Assembly: GCA_028598975.1 (NCBI GenBank)
Contig: JAQRMU010000058.1
Span: 1 to 40,842 of the forward strand
Source of the DNA: Gammaproteobacteria bacterium
Lineage (GTDB): Bacteria; Pseudomonadota; Gammaproteobacteria; Nitrosococcales; Methylophagaceae
DNA: 40,842 nucleotides
Reading direction: 5' to 3'
Notes under the pieces: model-generated
Told to the model about the DNA's origin: nothing
Database searches by the model: none
The model's input: only the letters and a program-made list of their open reading frames with translations
Shown here: positions 1 through 9,053 of the stretch, one piece after another
How the letters are laid out: each line of letters starts with the position of its first letter
How positions within the stretch are numbered: position 1 is the stretch's first letter
Position numbers and translations under genes: made by a program

Positions 1-116
1 TCTCGGGCTGGTTTATTAACCATTGCCCAATTGATGGAGTCGATGCAGCTGGCAGAACGTGTTGATCAGCACTTTCCTGCACCTAAAAGTAACCGCGGTT
101 TTAACCCGTCAACCTA
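1..116 (+). pseudogene. Transposase N-terminal fragment (IS1380-like), truncated
   Basis: The reading frame open from base 1 gives SRAGLLTIAQLMESMQLAER followed by a stretch with FPAPKSNRGFNPS. This resembles the N-terminal part of IS1380-type DDE transposases as I remember them; it is a family resemblance, not a verified match. The likeness stops near base 116, where a palindromic repeat begins (117-220). The listed ORF 31-264 continues through that repeat to a stop, so its C-terminal half is repeat-encoded and not transposase. The catalytic DDE region is absent. I read this as a dead transposase remnant disrupted by, or recombined with, a small mobile repeat. The true start lies upstream of the window. 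Confidence 0.55.
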
Positions 117-220
117 CATTCTCGAATGCTCTTATCGAGAATCTAGAGTATTAAGCAGATCCCAACTAGAAACATGCTGGGATGACGAAAAAATATGCAT
201 CTTGAATTATTGCGGGTATA
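117..220 (-). repeat. Partial copy of MITE-like element (two hairpins plus one terminal repeat)
   Basis: Bases 117-220 match the reverse complement of 7934-8042 closely. Both contain an arm reading CATTCTCGAATGCTCTTATC, a second hairpin with ATGCTGGGATGACG, and a terminal segment with GCATCTTGAAT ending in GGGTATA. The opposite terminal inverted repeat seen at 8057-8083 is missing here, where the sequence runs straight into the transposase remnant. It is therefore a one-ended, inverted copy of the element at 7934-8083. Confidence 0.8.
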
Positions 221-289
221 AAGGCCGTGTTGATCATCATTCATTGCGGGCTTTTTATTTATAACTTAGTAAAAAAAGGTGTTTGAGCT

Positions 290-709
290 ATGAAATCTAA
301 AATCGTGTTTATCAGTTTACTCAGTCTGTTTTTAATAGGCTGCGTTGATTCTGCCTCGGTCCGATATGGCGACTCAAAGCCGCATTATAAACATGCACCA
401 CCACCTCATGCCCCTGCCCATGGCTATCGCCACAATCACAAAAAGCATGATATGAGTTATGACTCAGGCTTGAGTGTTTATGTTGTTCTTGGATTGACTG
501 ATCACTATTTTGATAATGGCATCTACTACCGCTATCGCGATGGCGCATGGCAAGTAAGTGCAAGCATTGGTGGACATTGGGAAAATACTGTTAACCACGC
601 TGTTCCTTCAAAATTGTTCAAGTCAAAAATGAAAGAGCTTAAGCATCAGAAAAAGCACCATAATAAAGGTAAAGGTAAAGATAAAAAGAAAAAATGGGAT
701 AACGATTAA
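290..709 (+). CDS. Small histidine/lysine-rich lipoprotein
   Basis: This encodes a 139-aa protein with a hydrophobic N-terminus and a lipobox (LIGC, Cys18), so it is predicted to be a lipoprotein after signal peptidase II cleavage. The mature part begins with a His/Pro-rich segment (HYKHAPPPHAP) and has a central region containing YYRYRDGAWQVS, which recalls short domains of small periplasmic proteins. It ends in a strongly basic Lys/His tail (KKHHNKGKGKDKKKK). An AAGGTG ribosome-binding site precedes the ATG. The histidines could bind metal, but that is speculation. I do not recognise a named family. Its stop overlaps the end of the convergent gloB by four bases. Confidence 0.75.
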   Translation: MKSKIVFISLLSLFLIGCVDSASVRYGDSKPHYKHAPPPHAPAHGYRHNHKKHDMSYDSGLSVYVVLGLTDHYFDNGIYYRYRDGAWQVSASIGGHWENTVNHAVPSKLFKSKMKELKHQKKHHNKGKGKDKKKKWDND

Positions 710-1476
710 AAGCTATCTTTCCATTTTCTAAGCTCCGTAAATACCGCCTGTTGGCTATCTAACTGCTGAGCAGACCATCGCTCAGCGGCTTTATTTACAT
801 CGCTCTGCCCACAACGTAGAAAAGGATTTGTTTGACGTTCTAAAGCCAGTGTTGATGGCAAGCTAACTTCCCCTTGCTTTCGCATTAATGCTGTATCAAC
901 AATCCGTTGTCGAATCGCCTCATTCTTAGGCTCAATCTCCACTGCAAAACGCAAATTAGCCTCAGTGTATTCATGGGCACAATAGATGAGTGTTTCTGAG
1001 GGAAGCTCGACCACCTGTTGTAATGACCGGAATAACAGCTCGGCTGGGTTGCCATGAAGCCGTCCACAGCCTGCGCCAAACAAGGTATCACCACAAAATA
1101 AACACCCTTCCATTAAAAAGCCAATATGTCCTTTCGTGTGACCGGGAAGATCCAATACTCGAAATGCAGGAAAATGAGGACTAATACTCAGCTCATCACA
1201 TGCTGATAGAGGATGAGTAATGTGTGGAATAAACTCATTTTCTGGGCCATAGACAGGAAGGTCATACTGCTCAAGTAAATCGCCAATGCCATCAACATGA
1301 TCATGACAACCGTGAGTAATCAATATCGCAATAGGGATAAGATCGTGCTGTTTAATCGCATCAAACACCGGCACAGCATCTCCCGGATCAACAATTAATA
1401 CATGTTGCGTATCCGGAGCATGAATGAACCAGATATAATTATCGTTAAAGGCAGGAATGGCATCTATTTTTAGCAT
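706..1476 (-). CDS. gloB: Hydroxyacylglutathione hydrolase (glyoxalase II)
   Basis: This 256-aa metallo-beta-lactamase-fold enzyme hydrolyses S-lactoylglutathione to lactate and glutathione in methylglyoxal detoxification; related thiol-ester chemistry may matter in a formaldehyde-handling methylotroph. The N-terminus (IPAFNDNYIW) and C-terminal NPFLR motif are typical of GloB. Metal ligands are visible at H55, D59, H60, H113 (PGHT), D130 (FCGDTLF) and H168 (CAHEYT). The first metal motif reads THGCHDH where the family has THHHHDH, so the second histidine ligand is Cys57. The gene is divergent from the YafS-like methyltransferase, the same arrangement as gloB/yafS in E. coli. Length is normal for the family. 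Confidence 0.95.
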   Translation of the reverse strand: MLKIDAIPAFNDNYIWFIHAPDTQHVLIVDPGDAVPVFDAIKQHDLIPIAILITHGCHDHVDGIGDLLEQYDLPVYGPENEFIPHITHPLSACDELSISPHFPAFRVLDLPGHTKGHIGFLMEGCLFCGDTLFGAGCGRLHGNPAELLFRSLQQVVELPSETLIYCAHEYTEANLRFAVEIEPKNEAIRQRIVDTALMRKQGEVSLPSTLALERQTNPFLRCGQSDVNKAAERWSAQQLDSQQAVFTELRKWKDSF

Positions 1477-1502
1477 GGTATTGTCACTGATGAGGTGTGC
1501 TC

Positions 1503-2264
1503 ATGGTTGATTATAAGGCGAATACGGAAAAAATAATGGCTGAATGGTGGCAAAGCCCGCTTGGTCATCGCATTTTGGCTCAAGAACAAACAGTAATACA
1601 GTCTCTTACAGCGCATTTTCACGGTTATTATCAACTTCAGATCGGCATAAAACAACCGCTATTACCTTCTCTATCTCGACCTTGCATACAAAAAGTAATG
1701 GCACTTTCGGCTGATGTTCAAGGAGAGAGTATATCCTTACCCTTTAAATGCCACAGCATTGATTCTCTCTTATTGGGTCATGTCTTAGAGTTTTCTTCCG
1801 AACCTCATCAAGTATTGAGAGAGGTAGAGCGTATTTTAGTTGCAGATGGAACGGTCGTTCTGTGCTGTTTTAATCCTTGGAGTTTATGGGGGCTGCGCCG
1901 GCTATTATCATGGCAAGAAGCCCCGCCATGGCAAGGCACATTTTTTAGTCAAACTCGAATTAAAGATTGGTTAGCACTGTTAAACTTTGAGGTAGTCTCA
2001 AGCAAACATTGTCTATTTCGTCCTGCAATTCAAAGCCCAAAGTGGTTTGACCGCCTTAATGTAATCGAACGCTGGGGAAAGCGTTTGTGGCCTATTTTCT
2101 CTGGCATCACTATTTTAGTTGCCAAAAAACGCACAATCCCTCTTACTCCAGTTACAATGTCATGGCGAGCAAAACAGTTATTTCCGAACCCATTAGCTCA
2201 ACGACCTGCCAGTAGAGGAAATGTGAGAACCCCGTATAATTCCCGTTCAAAAGTAAAATCATGA
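1503..2264 (+). CDS. YafS-like class I SAM-dependent methyltransferase
   Basis: This protein of about 253 aa resembles the Methyltransf_11/YafS group. The recognisable part is the post-core region: LPFKCHSIDSLLLGHVLEFS, then HQVLREVERILVADGTVVLC and FNPWSLWGLRR, as in YafS-type enzymes encoded next to gloB. The N-terminal SAM-binding glycine motif is degenerate. The substrate is unknown. The ORF track starts at GTG 1497, but a GAGG ribosome-binding site at 1492-1495 lies correctly spaced for ATG 1503, so I prefer that start. The gene ends 13 bp before dnaQ and is probably co-transcribed with it. E. coli has rnhA between yafS and dnaQ; here rnhA is absent. Confidence 0.8.
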   Translation: MVDYKANTEKIMAEWWQSPLGHRILAQEQTVIQSLTAHFHGYYQLQIGIKQPLLPSLSRPCIQKVMALSADVQGESISLPFKCHSIDSLLLGHVLEFSSEPHQVLREVERILVADGTVVLCCFNPWSLWGLRRLLSWQEAPPWQGTFFSQTRIKDWLALLNFEVVSSKHCLFRPAIQSPKWFDRLNVIERWGKRLWPIFSGITILVAKKRTIPLTPVTMSWRAKQLFPNPLAQRPASRGNVRTPYNSRSKVKS

Positions 2265-2277
2265 GCATAAAATAACA

Positions 2278-3003
2278 ATGGCAGAACAAACAAAACGTCA
2301 GGTTGTATTAGATACTGAAACTACGGGCTTAAGCCCAGCAGATGATCACCGAATTATTGAGATTGGGTGTGTCGAAGTTATCAACCGTCGTTTAACGGGG
2401 CAGACCTTTCATCAATACATTAACCCTCACCGTGAAATTGATGCGGGTGCGATGGAAGTGCATGGTATTACCCAAGAGTTTCTTGCCGACAAACCTAAGT
2501 TTGCTGATATTGTTGCCGACTTTATGCAGTTTATTGAAGGTGCAGAGCTCGTTATCCATAATGCCGCATTTGACGTTGGCTTTCTTGATCATGAATTAGC
2601 CAAAATAAAAACGGAAAAGCGCCGCATAACAGATGTCAGTACTGTACTTGATACGCTAAAACTTGCTCGAGACAAACATCCTGGCCAGAAAAATAATCTT
2701 GATGCTTTATGTCGCCGTTATGGCATAGACAATTCTAATCGTGACTTACATGGTGCCTTACTCGATTCCGAAATATTAGCCGACGTTTACCTCGCAATGA
2801 CAGGTGGACAAGTTAGCCTTTCTTTAACCTCTGAAGCTCCCGTTACCTCGAACCAAAAGAATGACGATGCCACGATCATCAAACAGAAAAGTCGTGGACC
2901 ATTACGCGTTATTAAAGCCGATGATGAAGAGCTAATTGCTCATCAAGAAAACTTACAGCTACTCGATAAAAAAAGTGGTGGAAAGTGTGTTTGGCTAAAA
3001 TAA
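2278..3003 (+). CDS. dnaQ: DNA polymerase III epsilon subunit (3'-5' proofreading exonuclease)
   Basis: This 241-aa DEDDh exonuclease is the proofreading subunit of the replicative polymerase core. Exo I is LDTETTG (D12, E14), Exo II is VIHNAAFDVGFLDHEL (D99), and Exo III contains H158 and D163 (HGALLDSE), so all catalytic residues are present. The C-terminal extension after about residue 180 is the segment that contacts the alpha subunit in E. coli, and it ends GGKCVWLK. Length matches the family. It follows the YafS-like gene closely and precedes the sigma-32 promoter of grpE. Confidence 0.96.
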   Translation: MAEQTKRQVVLDTETTGLSPADDHRIIEIGCVEVINRRLTGQTFHQYINPHREIDAGAMEVHGITQEFLADKPKFADIVADFMQFIEGAELVIHNAAFDVGFLDHELAKIKTEKRRITDVSTVLDTLKLARDKHPGQKNNLDALCRRYGIDNSNRDLHGALLDSEILADVYLAMTGGQVSLSLTSEAPVTSNQKNDDATIIKQKSRGPLRVIKADDEELIAHQENLQLLDKKSGGKCVWLK

Positions 3004-3020
3004 ACAAATTTCCCAGAATA

Positions 3021-3048
3021 CTTGAAATTAAAATTTACGCCCCCAAAT
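3021..3048 (+). promoter_or_regulatory. Sigma-32 (heat-shock) promoter of grpE
   Basis: CTTGAAA at 3021-3027 is followed, after a 13-bp spacer, by CCCCAAAT at 3041-3048. This matches the RpoH consensus CTTGAAA-N(11-16)-CCCCATNT well and lies about 40 bp before the grpE start. Confidence 0.85.
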
Positions 3049-3086
3049 GTCAGGATTAAGACAATCAATCCGGAAACGTAAACATC

Positions 3087-3623
3087 ATGAGTAACGAAGA
3101 AATCGACAACACAGAACCTGAAAAGACTGAAGACTCAGAAGTAGAAGTAGAAATCAACGAAGACCCAGCCGCATTGCTTGAAGATGCGCGCAATAAAGCT
3201 GATGAACATTGGAATGAACTTTTACGTGCACGTGCTGATATGGAAAACCTACGCCGCCGCCAATCACGTGACTTAGAAAATGCACACAAACGTGCTTTAG
3301 ATAAGTTTGTTGGTGAATTACTGCCAATTTATGACAGTATGGAATTAGGACTAAATGCTTCAAACGGTGAAGAAGCATCATTAGAAACAGTCCGTGAAGG
3401 TCTTGAAATGACCATGAAGATGTTTCTATCTTCAATCAACAAGTTCGGCTTAGAACAAGTTAACCCTGAAGAAGGAGAGACTTTTGATCCTGAACTTCAC
3501 CAAGCGATGGCCATGCAACCCGTTGAAGGCGTTGAAGCTAACAAAGTATTAAATGTAGCTCAAAAAGGCTTCCAATTTAATGGTCGCTTACTTCGCCCAG
3601 CGATGGTACTTGTTTCTCAATAA
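3087..3623 (+). CDS. grpE: Nucleotide exchange factor GrpE
   Basis: This 178-aa dimeric co-chaperone releases ADP from DnaK. It has an acidic, low-complexity N-terminus (about residues 1-30), a long charged coiled coil (ADMENLRRRQSRDLENAHKR), and a C-terminal beta domain with the family signature FDPELHQAMAMQPVEG and FQFNGRLLRPAMVLVSQ at the end. It has its own sigma-32 promoter and is followed 124 bp later by dnaK, which has another. Length is normal. Confidence 0.96.
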   Translation: MSNEEIDNTEPEKTEDSEVEVEINEDPAALLEDARNKADEHWNELLRARADMENLRRRQSRDLENAHKRALDKFVGELLPIYDSMELGLNASNGEEASLETVREGLEMTMKMFLSSINKFGLEQVNPEEGETFDPELHQAMAMQPVEGVEANKVLNVAQKGFQFNGRLLRPAMVLVSQ

Positions 3624-3663
3624 GCAAAAAACCACATAGAAAACAATAAAGTGGAAGCTAGGG

Positions 3664-3692
3664 CTTGAAATTAGTTTTTCGCCCCCCCACTT
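3664..3692 (+). promoter_or_regulatory. Sigma-32 (heat-shock) promoter of dnaK
   Basis: CTTGAAA at 3664-3670 and CCCCACTT at 3685-3692 are separated by 14 bp, within a run of seven C residues. This is a second RpoH-type promoter, about 55 bp upstream of the dnaK start, so dnaK can be induced independently of grpE. Confidence 0.85.
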
Positions 3693-3747
3693 ATTAATCA
3701 ACAGCTGGTGTAGCCAGCACAAAATATTAGAAAATGGAGAATAAACA

Positions 3748-5664
3748 ATGGCTAAAATTATTGGTATTGATTTAGGTACAACAAACTCATGTGTATCTGT
3801 ATTAGAAGATGGTAAGGCACGTGTAATCGAAAACAGTGAAGGTGATCGCACCACACCATCGATTGTTGCCTTTACGAAAGATGACGAGGTTATTGTTGGT
3901 CAATCAGCAAAACGTCAAGCAGTCACAAACCCTAAAAACACATTATTTGCAATCAAACGTTTGATTGGCCGTATGTTTAAAGATGATGTTGTTCAGCGTG
4001 ATATCGACATGGTTCCTTACAGCATCGTTGAAGCTGATAACGGTGATGCATGGGTTGATGCTAATGGTAAAAAAATGGCACCACCTGAAGTATCTGCCCG
4101 TGTTTTGATGAAAATGAAAAAAACAGCAGAAGACTTCTTAGGTGAAGAGGTAACGGAAGCGGTTGTAACCGTTCCTGCTTATTTCAATGACTCACAACGT
4201 CAAGCAACTAAAGATGCAGGTAAAATTGCTGGTTTAGAAGTTAAACGTATTATCAATGAGCCAACAGCAGCAGCACTAGCTTACGGTATGGATAAAAAAC
4301 GTGGTGATTCAACTATCGTAGTTTATGACTTAGGTGGTGGTACATTCGACGTATCTATTATCGAAATTGCTGACATTGAAGGCGAACACCAGTTTGAAGT
4401 ATTAGCAACAAATGGTGATACATTCTTAGGTGGTGAAGATTTTGATCAACGAGTTATTGAGTTTTTAGTAGATGAATTCAAAAAAGACCAAGGTATCGAT
4501 TTATCAAATGATCCTTTAGCACTTCAACGTCTAAAAGATGCCGCTGAAAAAGCAAAAATCGAATTGTCTTCAAGTGAACAAACTGACATTAACCTACCGT
4601 ATGTAACGGCTGATGCTACAGGTCCAAAACATTTAGAAGTTCGTCTAACTCGTGCAAAACTAGAATCTTTAGTTGAAGATCTAGTCAAACGCAGCATGGA
4701 ACCATGTAAGAAAGCATTAAAAGATGCTGGCTTATCACTTTCTGAAATTGATGATGTTATCTTGGTTGGTGGTCAAACACGTATGCCAATGGTTCAAGCA
4801 GCAGTTGAAGAGTTATTTGGTAAAGCACCTCGTAAAGATGTGAACCCTGATGAAGCCGTTGCTTCTGGTGCGGCAATTCAAGCGGCGGTACTTGCTGGTG
4901 ATGTTAACGATGTTCTATTACTTGATGTAACACCATTGAGCCTAGGTATCGAGACAATGGGCGGCGTGATGACTAAGTTAGTTGAGAAAAATACAACTAT
5001 CCCAACTAAAGCTAACCAAACATTCTCAACAGCGGATGATAACCAACCTGCTGTAACAATTCATGTGCTTCAAGGTGAGCGTGAAGTAGCTTCTGGTAAC
5101 AAATCATTAGGTCGTTTTGACTTATCTGATATTCCACCAGCACCTCGTGGTCAGCCACAAATCGAAGTAACCTTTGATATTGATGCCAACGGTATTTTGA
5201 ATGTATCTGCGAAAGATAAAGTAACAGGTAAAGAACAATCTATCGTCATCAAAGCATCAAGTGGCTTGTCTGATGAAGAAGTTGAAAAAATGGTTCAAGA
5301 TGCTGAAGCGCATGCTGAAGAAGATCGTAAGTTCCAAGAACTTGCTACAGCACGTAATACAGCAGATGCTTTGGTTCATTCAACTAAGAAATCTATCACT
5401 GACTTGGGTGACAAGTTAGATGCAGATGAAAAAGTGAAGATAGAAGCAGCTATTGAAGCATTGGAAGAAGCAGTTAAAGGCGAAGATAAAGATGATATCG
5501 AAGCTAAAACAACTGCATTGACTGAAGCATCAGGAAAATTAGCAGAACAAGCTTATGCTGAAAATGCAGAAGCTGGTGCAGCACCTGAAGGTGAAGCATC
5601 TGCAGAAGCCGCTGATGATGTTGTTGACGCTGAGTTTGAAGAAGTAGATGACGACAAAAAATAA
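3748..5664 (+). CDS. dnaK: Chaperone DnaK (Hsp70)
   Basis: This 638-aa ATP-dependent Hsp70 chaperone folds and protects cytoplasmic proteins with DnaJ and GrpE. The start is [12 protein letters not shown]. The nucleotide-binding domain shows [14 protein letters not shown] and [10 protein letters not shown], the interdomain linker is [15 protein letters not shown], and the substrate-binding beta domain and helical lid follow. The C-terminus ends in the conserved acidic tail [13 protein letters not shown] good ribosome-binding site (GGAG) precedes the ATG. Length is standard for proteobacterial DnaK. It is followed by a strong hairpin before dnaJ. Confidence 0.98.
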   Translation: MAKIIGIDLGTTNSCVSVLEDGKARVIENSEGDRTTPSIVAFTKDDEVIVGQSAKRQAVTNPKNTLFAIKRLIGRMFKDDVVQRDIDMVPYSIVEADNGDAWVDANGKKMAPPEVSARVLMKMKKTAEDFLGEEVTEAVVTVPAYFNDSQRQATKDAGKIAGLEVKRIINEPTAAALAYGMDKKRGDSTIVVYDLGGGTFDVSIIEIADIEGEHQFEVLATNGDTFLGGEDFDQRVIEFLVDEFKKDQGIDLSNDPLALQRLKDAAEKAKIELSSSEQTDINLPYVTADATGPKHLEVRLTRAKLESLVEDLVKRSMEPCKKALKDAGLSLSEIDDVILVGGQTRMPMVQAAVEELFGKAPRKDVNPDEAVASGAAIQAAVLAGDVNDVLLLDVTPLSLGIETMGGVMTKLVEKNTTIPTKANQTFSTADDNQPAVTIHVLQGEREVASGNKSLGRFDLSDIPPAPRGQPQIEVTFDIDANGILNVSAKDKVTGKEQSIVIKASSGLSDEEVEKMVQDAEAHAEEDRKFQELATARNTADALVHSTKKSITDLGDKLDADEKVKIEAAIEALEEAVKGEDKDDIEAKTTALTEASGKLAEQAYAENAEAGAAPEGEASAEAADDVVDAEFEEVDDDKK

Positions 5665-5689
5665 TCTTTAAAAAGATTATTAATAAAAC

Positions 5690-5725
5690 AAACAGACGTA
5701 GAGTTTCTCTGCGTCTGTTTTGTTG
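5690..5725 (+). terminator. Intrinsic terminator or attenuator between dnaK and dnaJ
   Basis: AAACAGACGTAGAG (5690-5703) pairs with CTCTGCGTCTGTTT (5707-5720), a 14-bp stem with one G-U pair and a 3-nt loop, followed by a T-rich tract. It lies in the 98-bp gap between dnaK and dnaJ. No separate heat-shock promoter for dnaJ is evident, so it is probably a partial terminator that lowers dnaJ relative to dnaK. Confidence 0.85.
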
Positions 5726-5762
5726 TATTTAAAGCTAATAGATTTTTAGGTAATTATAAGTA

Positions 5763-6872
5763 ATGGCAAAAGAAGACTTTTACGAAACGCTTGGCGTATC
5801 ACGTACCGCAACGGAGGCTGAAATTAAAAAGGCTTACCGTCGCATGGCAATGAAATACCATCCTGATCGTAATCCTGATAATGCTGATGCTGAAGCACAT
5901 TTCAAAGAAGCAAAAGAAGCCTACGAAATTTTATCTGATGCACAAAAACGTGCGGCCTATGATCAATTTGGTCATGCGGGCGTTGATCAATCTGCCGGTG
6001 GTCATCGTGGCGGTGGCGGTTTTAGTGATGTATTCGGTGATGTATTCAGTGATATCTTTGGCGCATCAGGTGGTGGCAGACAAAACTATCGCGGTGCCGA
6101 CTTACGTTATCATCTTGATCTCTCGTTAGAAGATGCCGTTGCCGGCACAACCGTAAAAATCCGCATTCCTGTTAGTGTTGAGTGTAAAACATGTAGTGGT
6201 AGTGGTGCCAAGAAAGGCACTAAACCTGTTACCTGTACAACCTGTGGTGGTCATGGTCAGGTTCGTATGCAACAAGGTTTCTTCCAAGTACAACAACCGT
6301 GTCCACACTGTCACGGTACAGGACAAATGATTTCTGACCCTTGTGGCGATTGTCATGGTGAAGGCCATGTTCAAGAGCATAAAACATTATCAGTTAAAGT
6401 CCCTGCTGGCGTAGATACAGGTGATCGTATTCGTCTATCTGGAGAAGGAGAAGCGGGCACAGGTGGTGCGGGATCAGGTGACCTTTATGTTGAAGTTCAA
6501 GTAAAACGTCATGATGTCTTTACCCGAGATGGCAGTAATTTATATTGTGATGTTCCCATCGGTTTTGTCACAGCAAGCTTAGGTGGCGAGCTAGAAGTAC
6601 CGACCTTAAATGGTAAAGCTAACTTAAAAGTACCAGAAGGCACACAAACAGGCACACAGTTCCGCCTACGTAGTAAAGGTGTAAAATCTGTTCGTGGTGG
6701 CCCAGTTGGTGATTTAATGTGCCGAGTTATTATTGAAACACCAGTCAAACTATCCAAGAAACAAAAAGAATTATTACAAGAATTTGATGATACCTTACAA
6801 GGTAGTCATCACAGCAAACATAGCCCTAAACATAGCTCATGGTTAGATGCTGTTAAGAAGTTTTTTGATTAA
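5763..6872 (+). CDS. dnaJ: Chaperone DnaJ (Hsp40)
   Basis: This 369-aa type I J-protein stimulates DnaK ATPase and delivers substrates. The J domain spans residues 1-70 with the HPD motif at 33-35. It is followed by a Gly/Phe-rich region ([17 protein letters not shown]), a zinc-binding domain with four CxxCxGxG-type repeats ([32 protein letters not shown]), and the C-terminal substrate-binding domains. The tail is His/Ser-rich ([12 protein letters not shown]). It is co-linear with dnaK behind the intergenic hairpin. Confidence 0.97.
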   Translation: MAKEDFYETLGVSRTATEAEIKKAYRRMAMKYHPDRNPDNADAEAHFKEAKEAYEILSDAQKRAAYDQFGHAGVDQSAGGHRGGGGFSDVFGDVFSDIFGASGGGRQNYRGADLRYHLDLSLEDAVAGTTVKIRIPVSVECKTCSGSGAKKGTKPVTCTTCGGHGQVRMQQGFFQVQQPCPHCHGTGQMISDPCGDCHGEGHVQEHKTLSVKVPAGVDTGDRIRLSGEGEAGTGGAGSGDLYVEVQVKRHDVFTRDGSNLYCDVPIGFVTASLGGELEVPTLNGKANLKVPEGTQTGTQFRLRSKGVKSVRGGPVGDLMCRVIIETPVKLSKKQKELLQEFDDTLQGSHHSKHSPKHSSWLDAVKKFFD

Positions 6873-6883
6873 ATAATATAAAT

Positions 6884-7828
<945 letters not shown>

Positions 7829-7836
7829 ATTTTCAC

Positions 7837-7866
7837 CACAGAGGCACAGAGGGCACGAAGAAAACT
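7837..7866. repeat. Short repeat of the CCACAGAGGCACAGAG type
   Basis: ACCACAGAGGCACAGAGGGC, followed by a purine-rich stretch, is a known kind of dispersed intergenic repeat in many proteobacteria. Only one copy is seen in this window, so recognition rests on memory. Confidence 0.45.
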
Positions 7867-7883
7867 CTGATTGCGACTCAAAC

Positions 7884-8125
7884 TGTAGGAGCGGCTTTAG
7901 CCGCGAACAGAAGCCTAAAGTAAAGTTCGCCTATATACCCGTAATCATTCAAGATGCAGGTTTTTTACTTCGTCATCCCAGCATGCTTCTAGCTGGGATC
8001 TACTTAATACAATAGATTCTCGATAAGAGCATTCGAGAATGACCTGCGCTGTAAGCCCTGCCTCTTCATTTGTCATGGGTATAGATTGTTCCACAGCCCA
8101 TTCGGGGATGAATCCCCTCCTACAT
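7884..8125. repeat. Second palindromic repeat family, split by an insertion
   Basis: The left arm TGTAGGAGCGGCTTTAGCCG (7884 on) continues into AAGCCTAAAG. The right arm CCACAGCCCATTCGGGGATG ends at CCTCCTACAT (8125). The same two arms, uninterrupted and inverted, make up 15215-15310. Removing the 148-150 bp between about 7934 and 8083 leaves about 94 bp, against 96 bp at 15215-15310. This region plus the ompW terminator accounts for nearly all of the gene-free stretch 7829-8208. Confidence 0.8.
7934..8083. mobile_element. 150-bp MITE-like element with imperfect terminal inverted repeats
   Basis: The left end starts TATACCCGTAATC and the right end, read inverted, starts TATACCCATGAC. By eye the two 27-bp ends agree at 20 of 27 positions, sharing TATACCC, AAGA and GCAGG. 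Inside are two hairpins (7971-8001 and 8014-8043). There is no ORF. The terminal TA dinucleotides suggest a TA target, as used by IS630/mariner-type elements; this is inference. It splits the repeat at 7884-8125. A one-ended copy lies at 117-220. Confidence 0.7.
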
Positions 8126-8155
8126 AAAAACTAAAACTTATAAACAACAGGCAAA

Positions 8156-8181
8156 AAAATACCCTCAATTCAGGGTATTTT
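8156..8181 (-). terminator. Intrinsic terminator of ompW
   Basis: AAAATACCCT (8156-8165) pairs with AGGGTATTTT (8172-8181) around a 6-nt loop. On the minus strand this is a stem followed by a T-run (8160-8153), about 28 bp past the ompW stop. Confidence 0.85.
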
Positions 8182-8208
8182 TATATCTAGCTTTCTAAAA
8201 AATGATTC

Positions 8209-8868
8209 TTAGAAGCTACGACCAATACCAACACCCCAAACGATAGGGTTAAGGTCTACTTCAACAGAATGACCAGTGCTGAAGTTTGCTTTTGTATCCA
8301 TGTCGATGTATTTAACATCTAAGTTAACAAACCAGTCATCATTGATAGCTACGTCAACACCTGCTTGTGCAGCTAAGCCCCAAGAGCTTTCCATAGTAAC
8401 GCTTACACCAAGATCAGAAAAAGTTCCTTGAGTATCTTCATCAAAGAAGTATGTGTAATTCACACCTGCACCCACATATGGGCGGATATTTGAATCAGGC
8501 GCAAAATGATATTGCAATATTAATGTAGGTGGTAAAGCATTAGCCTCAATAACGTCAGGATCTGCTAAGCCCGCTCCAAATGCAGTAACAGTATGCTCTG
8601 AGTAGCCTAGAATAAGTTCAGCACCTATATTGCGAGTAATCATATACGTGATATCTAACTCAGGAATAGTATCATTATCAACTGTTACACCAGTATTAGC
8701 TACCGGTGCACCATTCAAATGAAGAACATCAGTATCGACGCCAAGGTTAACATTAACAATACGACCGCGAACTAACCAGTCGCCTGCTTCATATGCCATT
8801 ACTGGTGTAGCAATTGCTGAAATACCTGTTGCAGCTAATAGTGCAATTGCAAGTTTTGTTGCTTTCAT
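8209..8868 (-). CDS. ompW: OmpW family outer-membrane protein
   Basis: This 219-aa eight-stranded outer-membrane beta-barrel of the OmpW family is thought to form a small hydrophobic channel linked to stress and oxygen response. The track ORF begins at 8988, but MKATKLAIALLAATGISAI at 8868 is a classic signal peptide preceded by a GGAGAA ribosome-binding site, so I use that start. Cleavage is likely after the Ala in PVMA. The mature protein begins YEAGDWLVRGR, contains HFAPDSNIRPYVGAGVNYTY, and ends in phenylalanine (GIGRSF) as BAM substrates do. An FNR-type promoter lies upstream and the fnr gene is adjacent. Confidence 0.93.
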   Translation of the reverse strand: MKATKLAIALLAATGISAIATPVMAYEAGDWLVRGRIVNVNLGVDTDVLHLNGAPVANTGVTVDNDTIPELDITYMITRNIGAELILGYSEHTVTAFGAGLADPDVIEANALPPTLILQYHFAPDSNIRPYVGAGVNYTYFFDEDTQGTFSDLGVSVTMESSWGLAAQAGVDVAINDDWFVNLDVKYIDMDTKANFSTGHSVEVDLNPIVWGVGIGRSF

Positions 8869-8916
8869 TTTTTTGTTCTCCGTTATCACTAATCTATAAA
8901 ACCTTAATGTGTGCAG

Positions 8917-8957
8917 ATCATACGGGATTAGAGATTTATATCCATGATCTAGATCAA
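8917..8957 (-). promoter_or_regulatory. FNR-activated promoter of ompW
   Basis: On the minus strand TTGATCTAGATCAT (8957-8944) matches the FNR consensus TTGAT-N4-ATCAA at 9 of 10 positions. A TATGAT -10 hexamer follows at 8922-8917. That puts the FNR box centre near -41, the position expected for class II FNR activation. Expression under low oxygen is inferred. Confidence 0.8.
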
Positions 8958-9053
8958 TTTGTGTGGTAATTCTAGCCTTATCCCTCAATTCCGCAAGGAT
9001 ATTGACCTATTTTGTTAGTTTTATACCTTAAAACGACTGTTCTTTGTGGCTTT

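Noticed and set aside
3065-3435. Minus-strand ORFs across grpE
   Set aside because: They are antisense shadows with unlikely composition; the plus-strand grpE product is unmistakable.
8869-8988. Longer N-terminus for OmpW from 8988
   Set aside because: The extra 40 residues cover the FNR box and -10 region and precede a perfect signal peptide that has its own ribosome-binding site.
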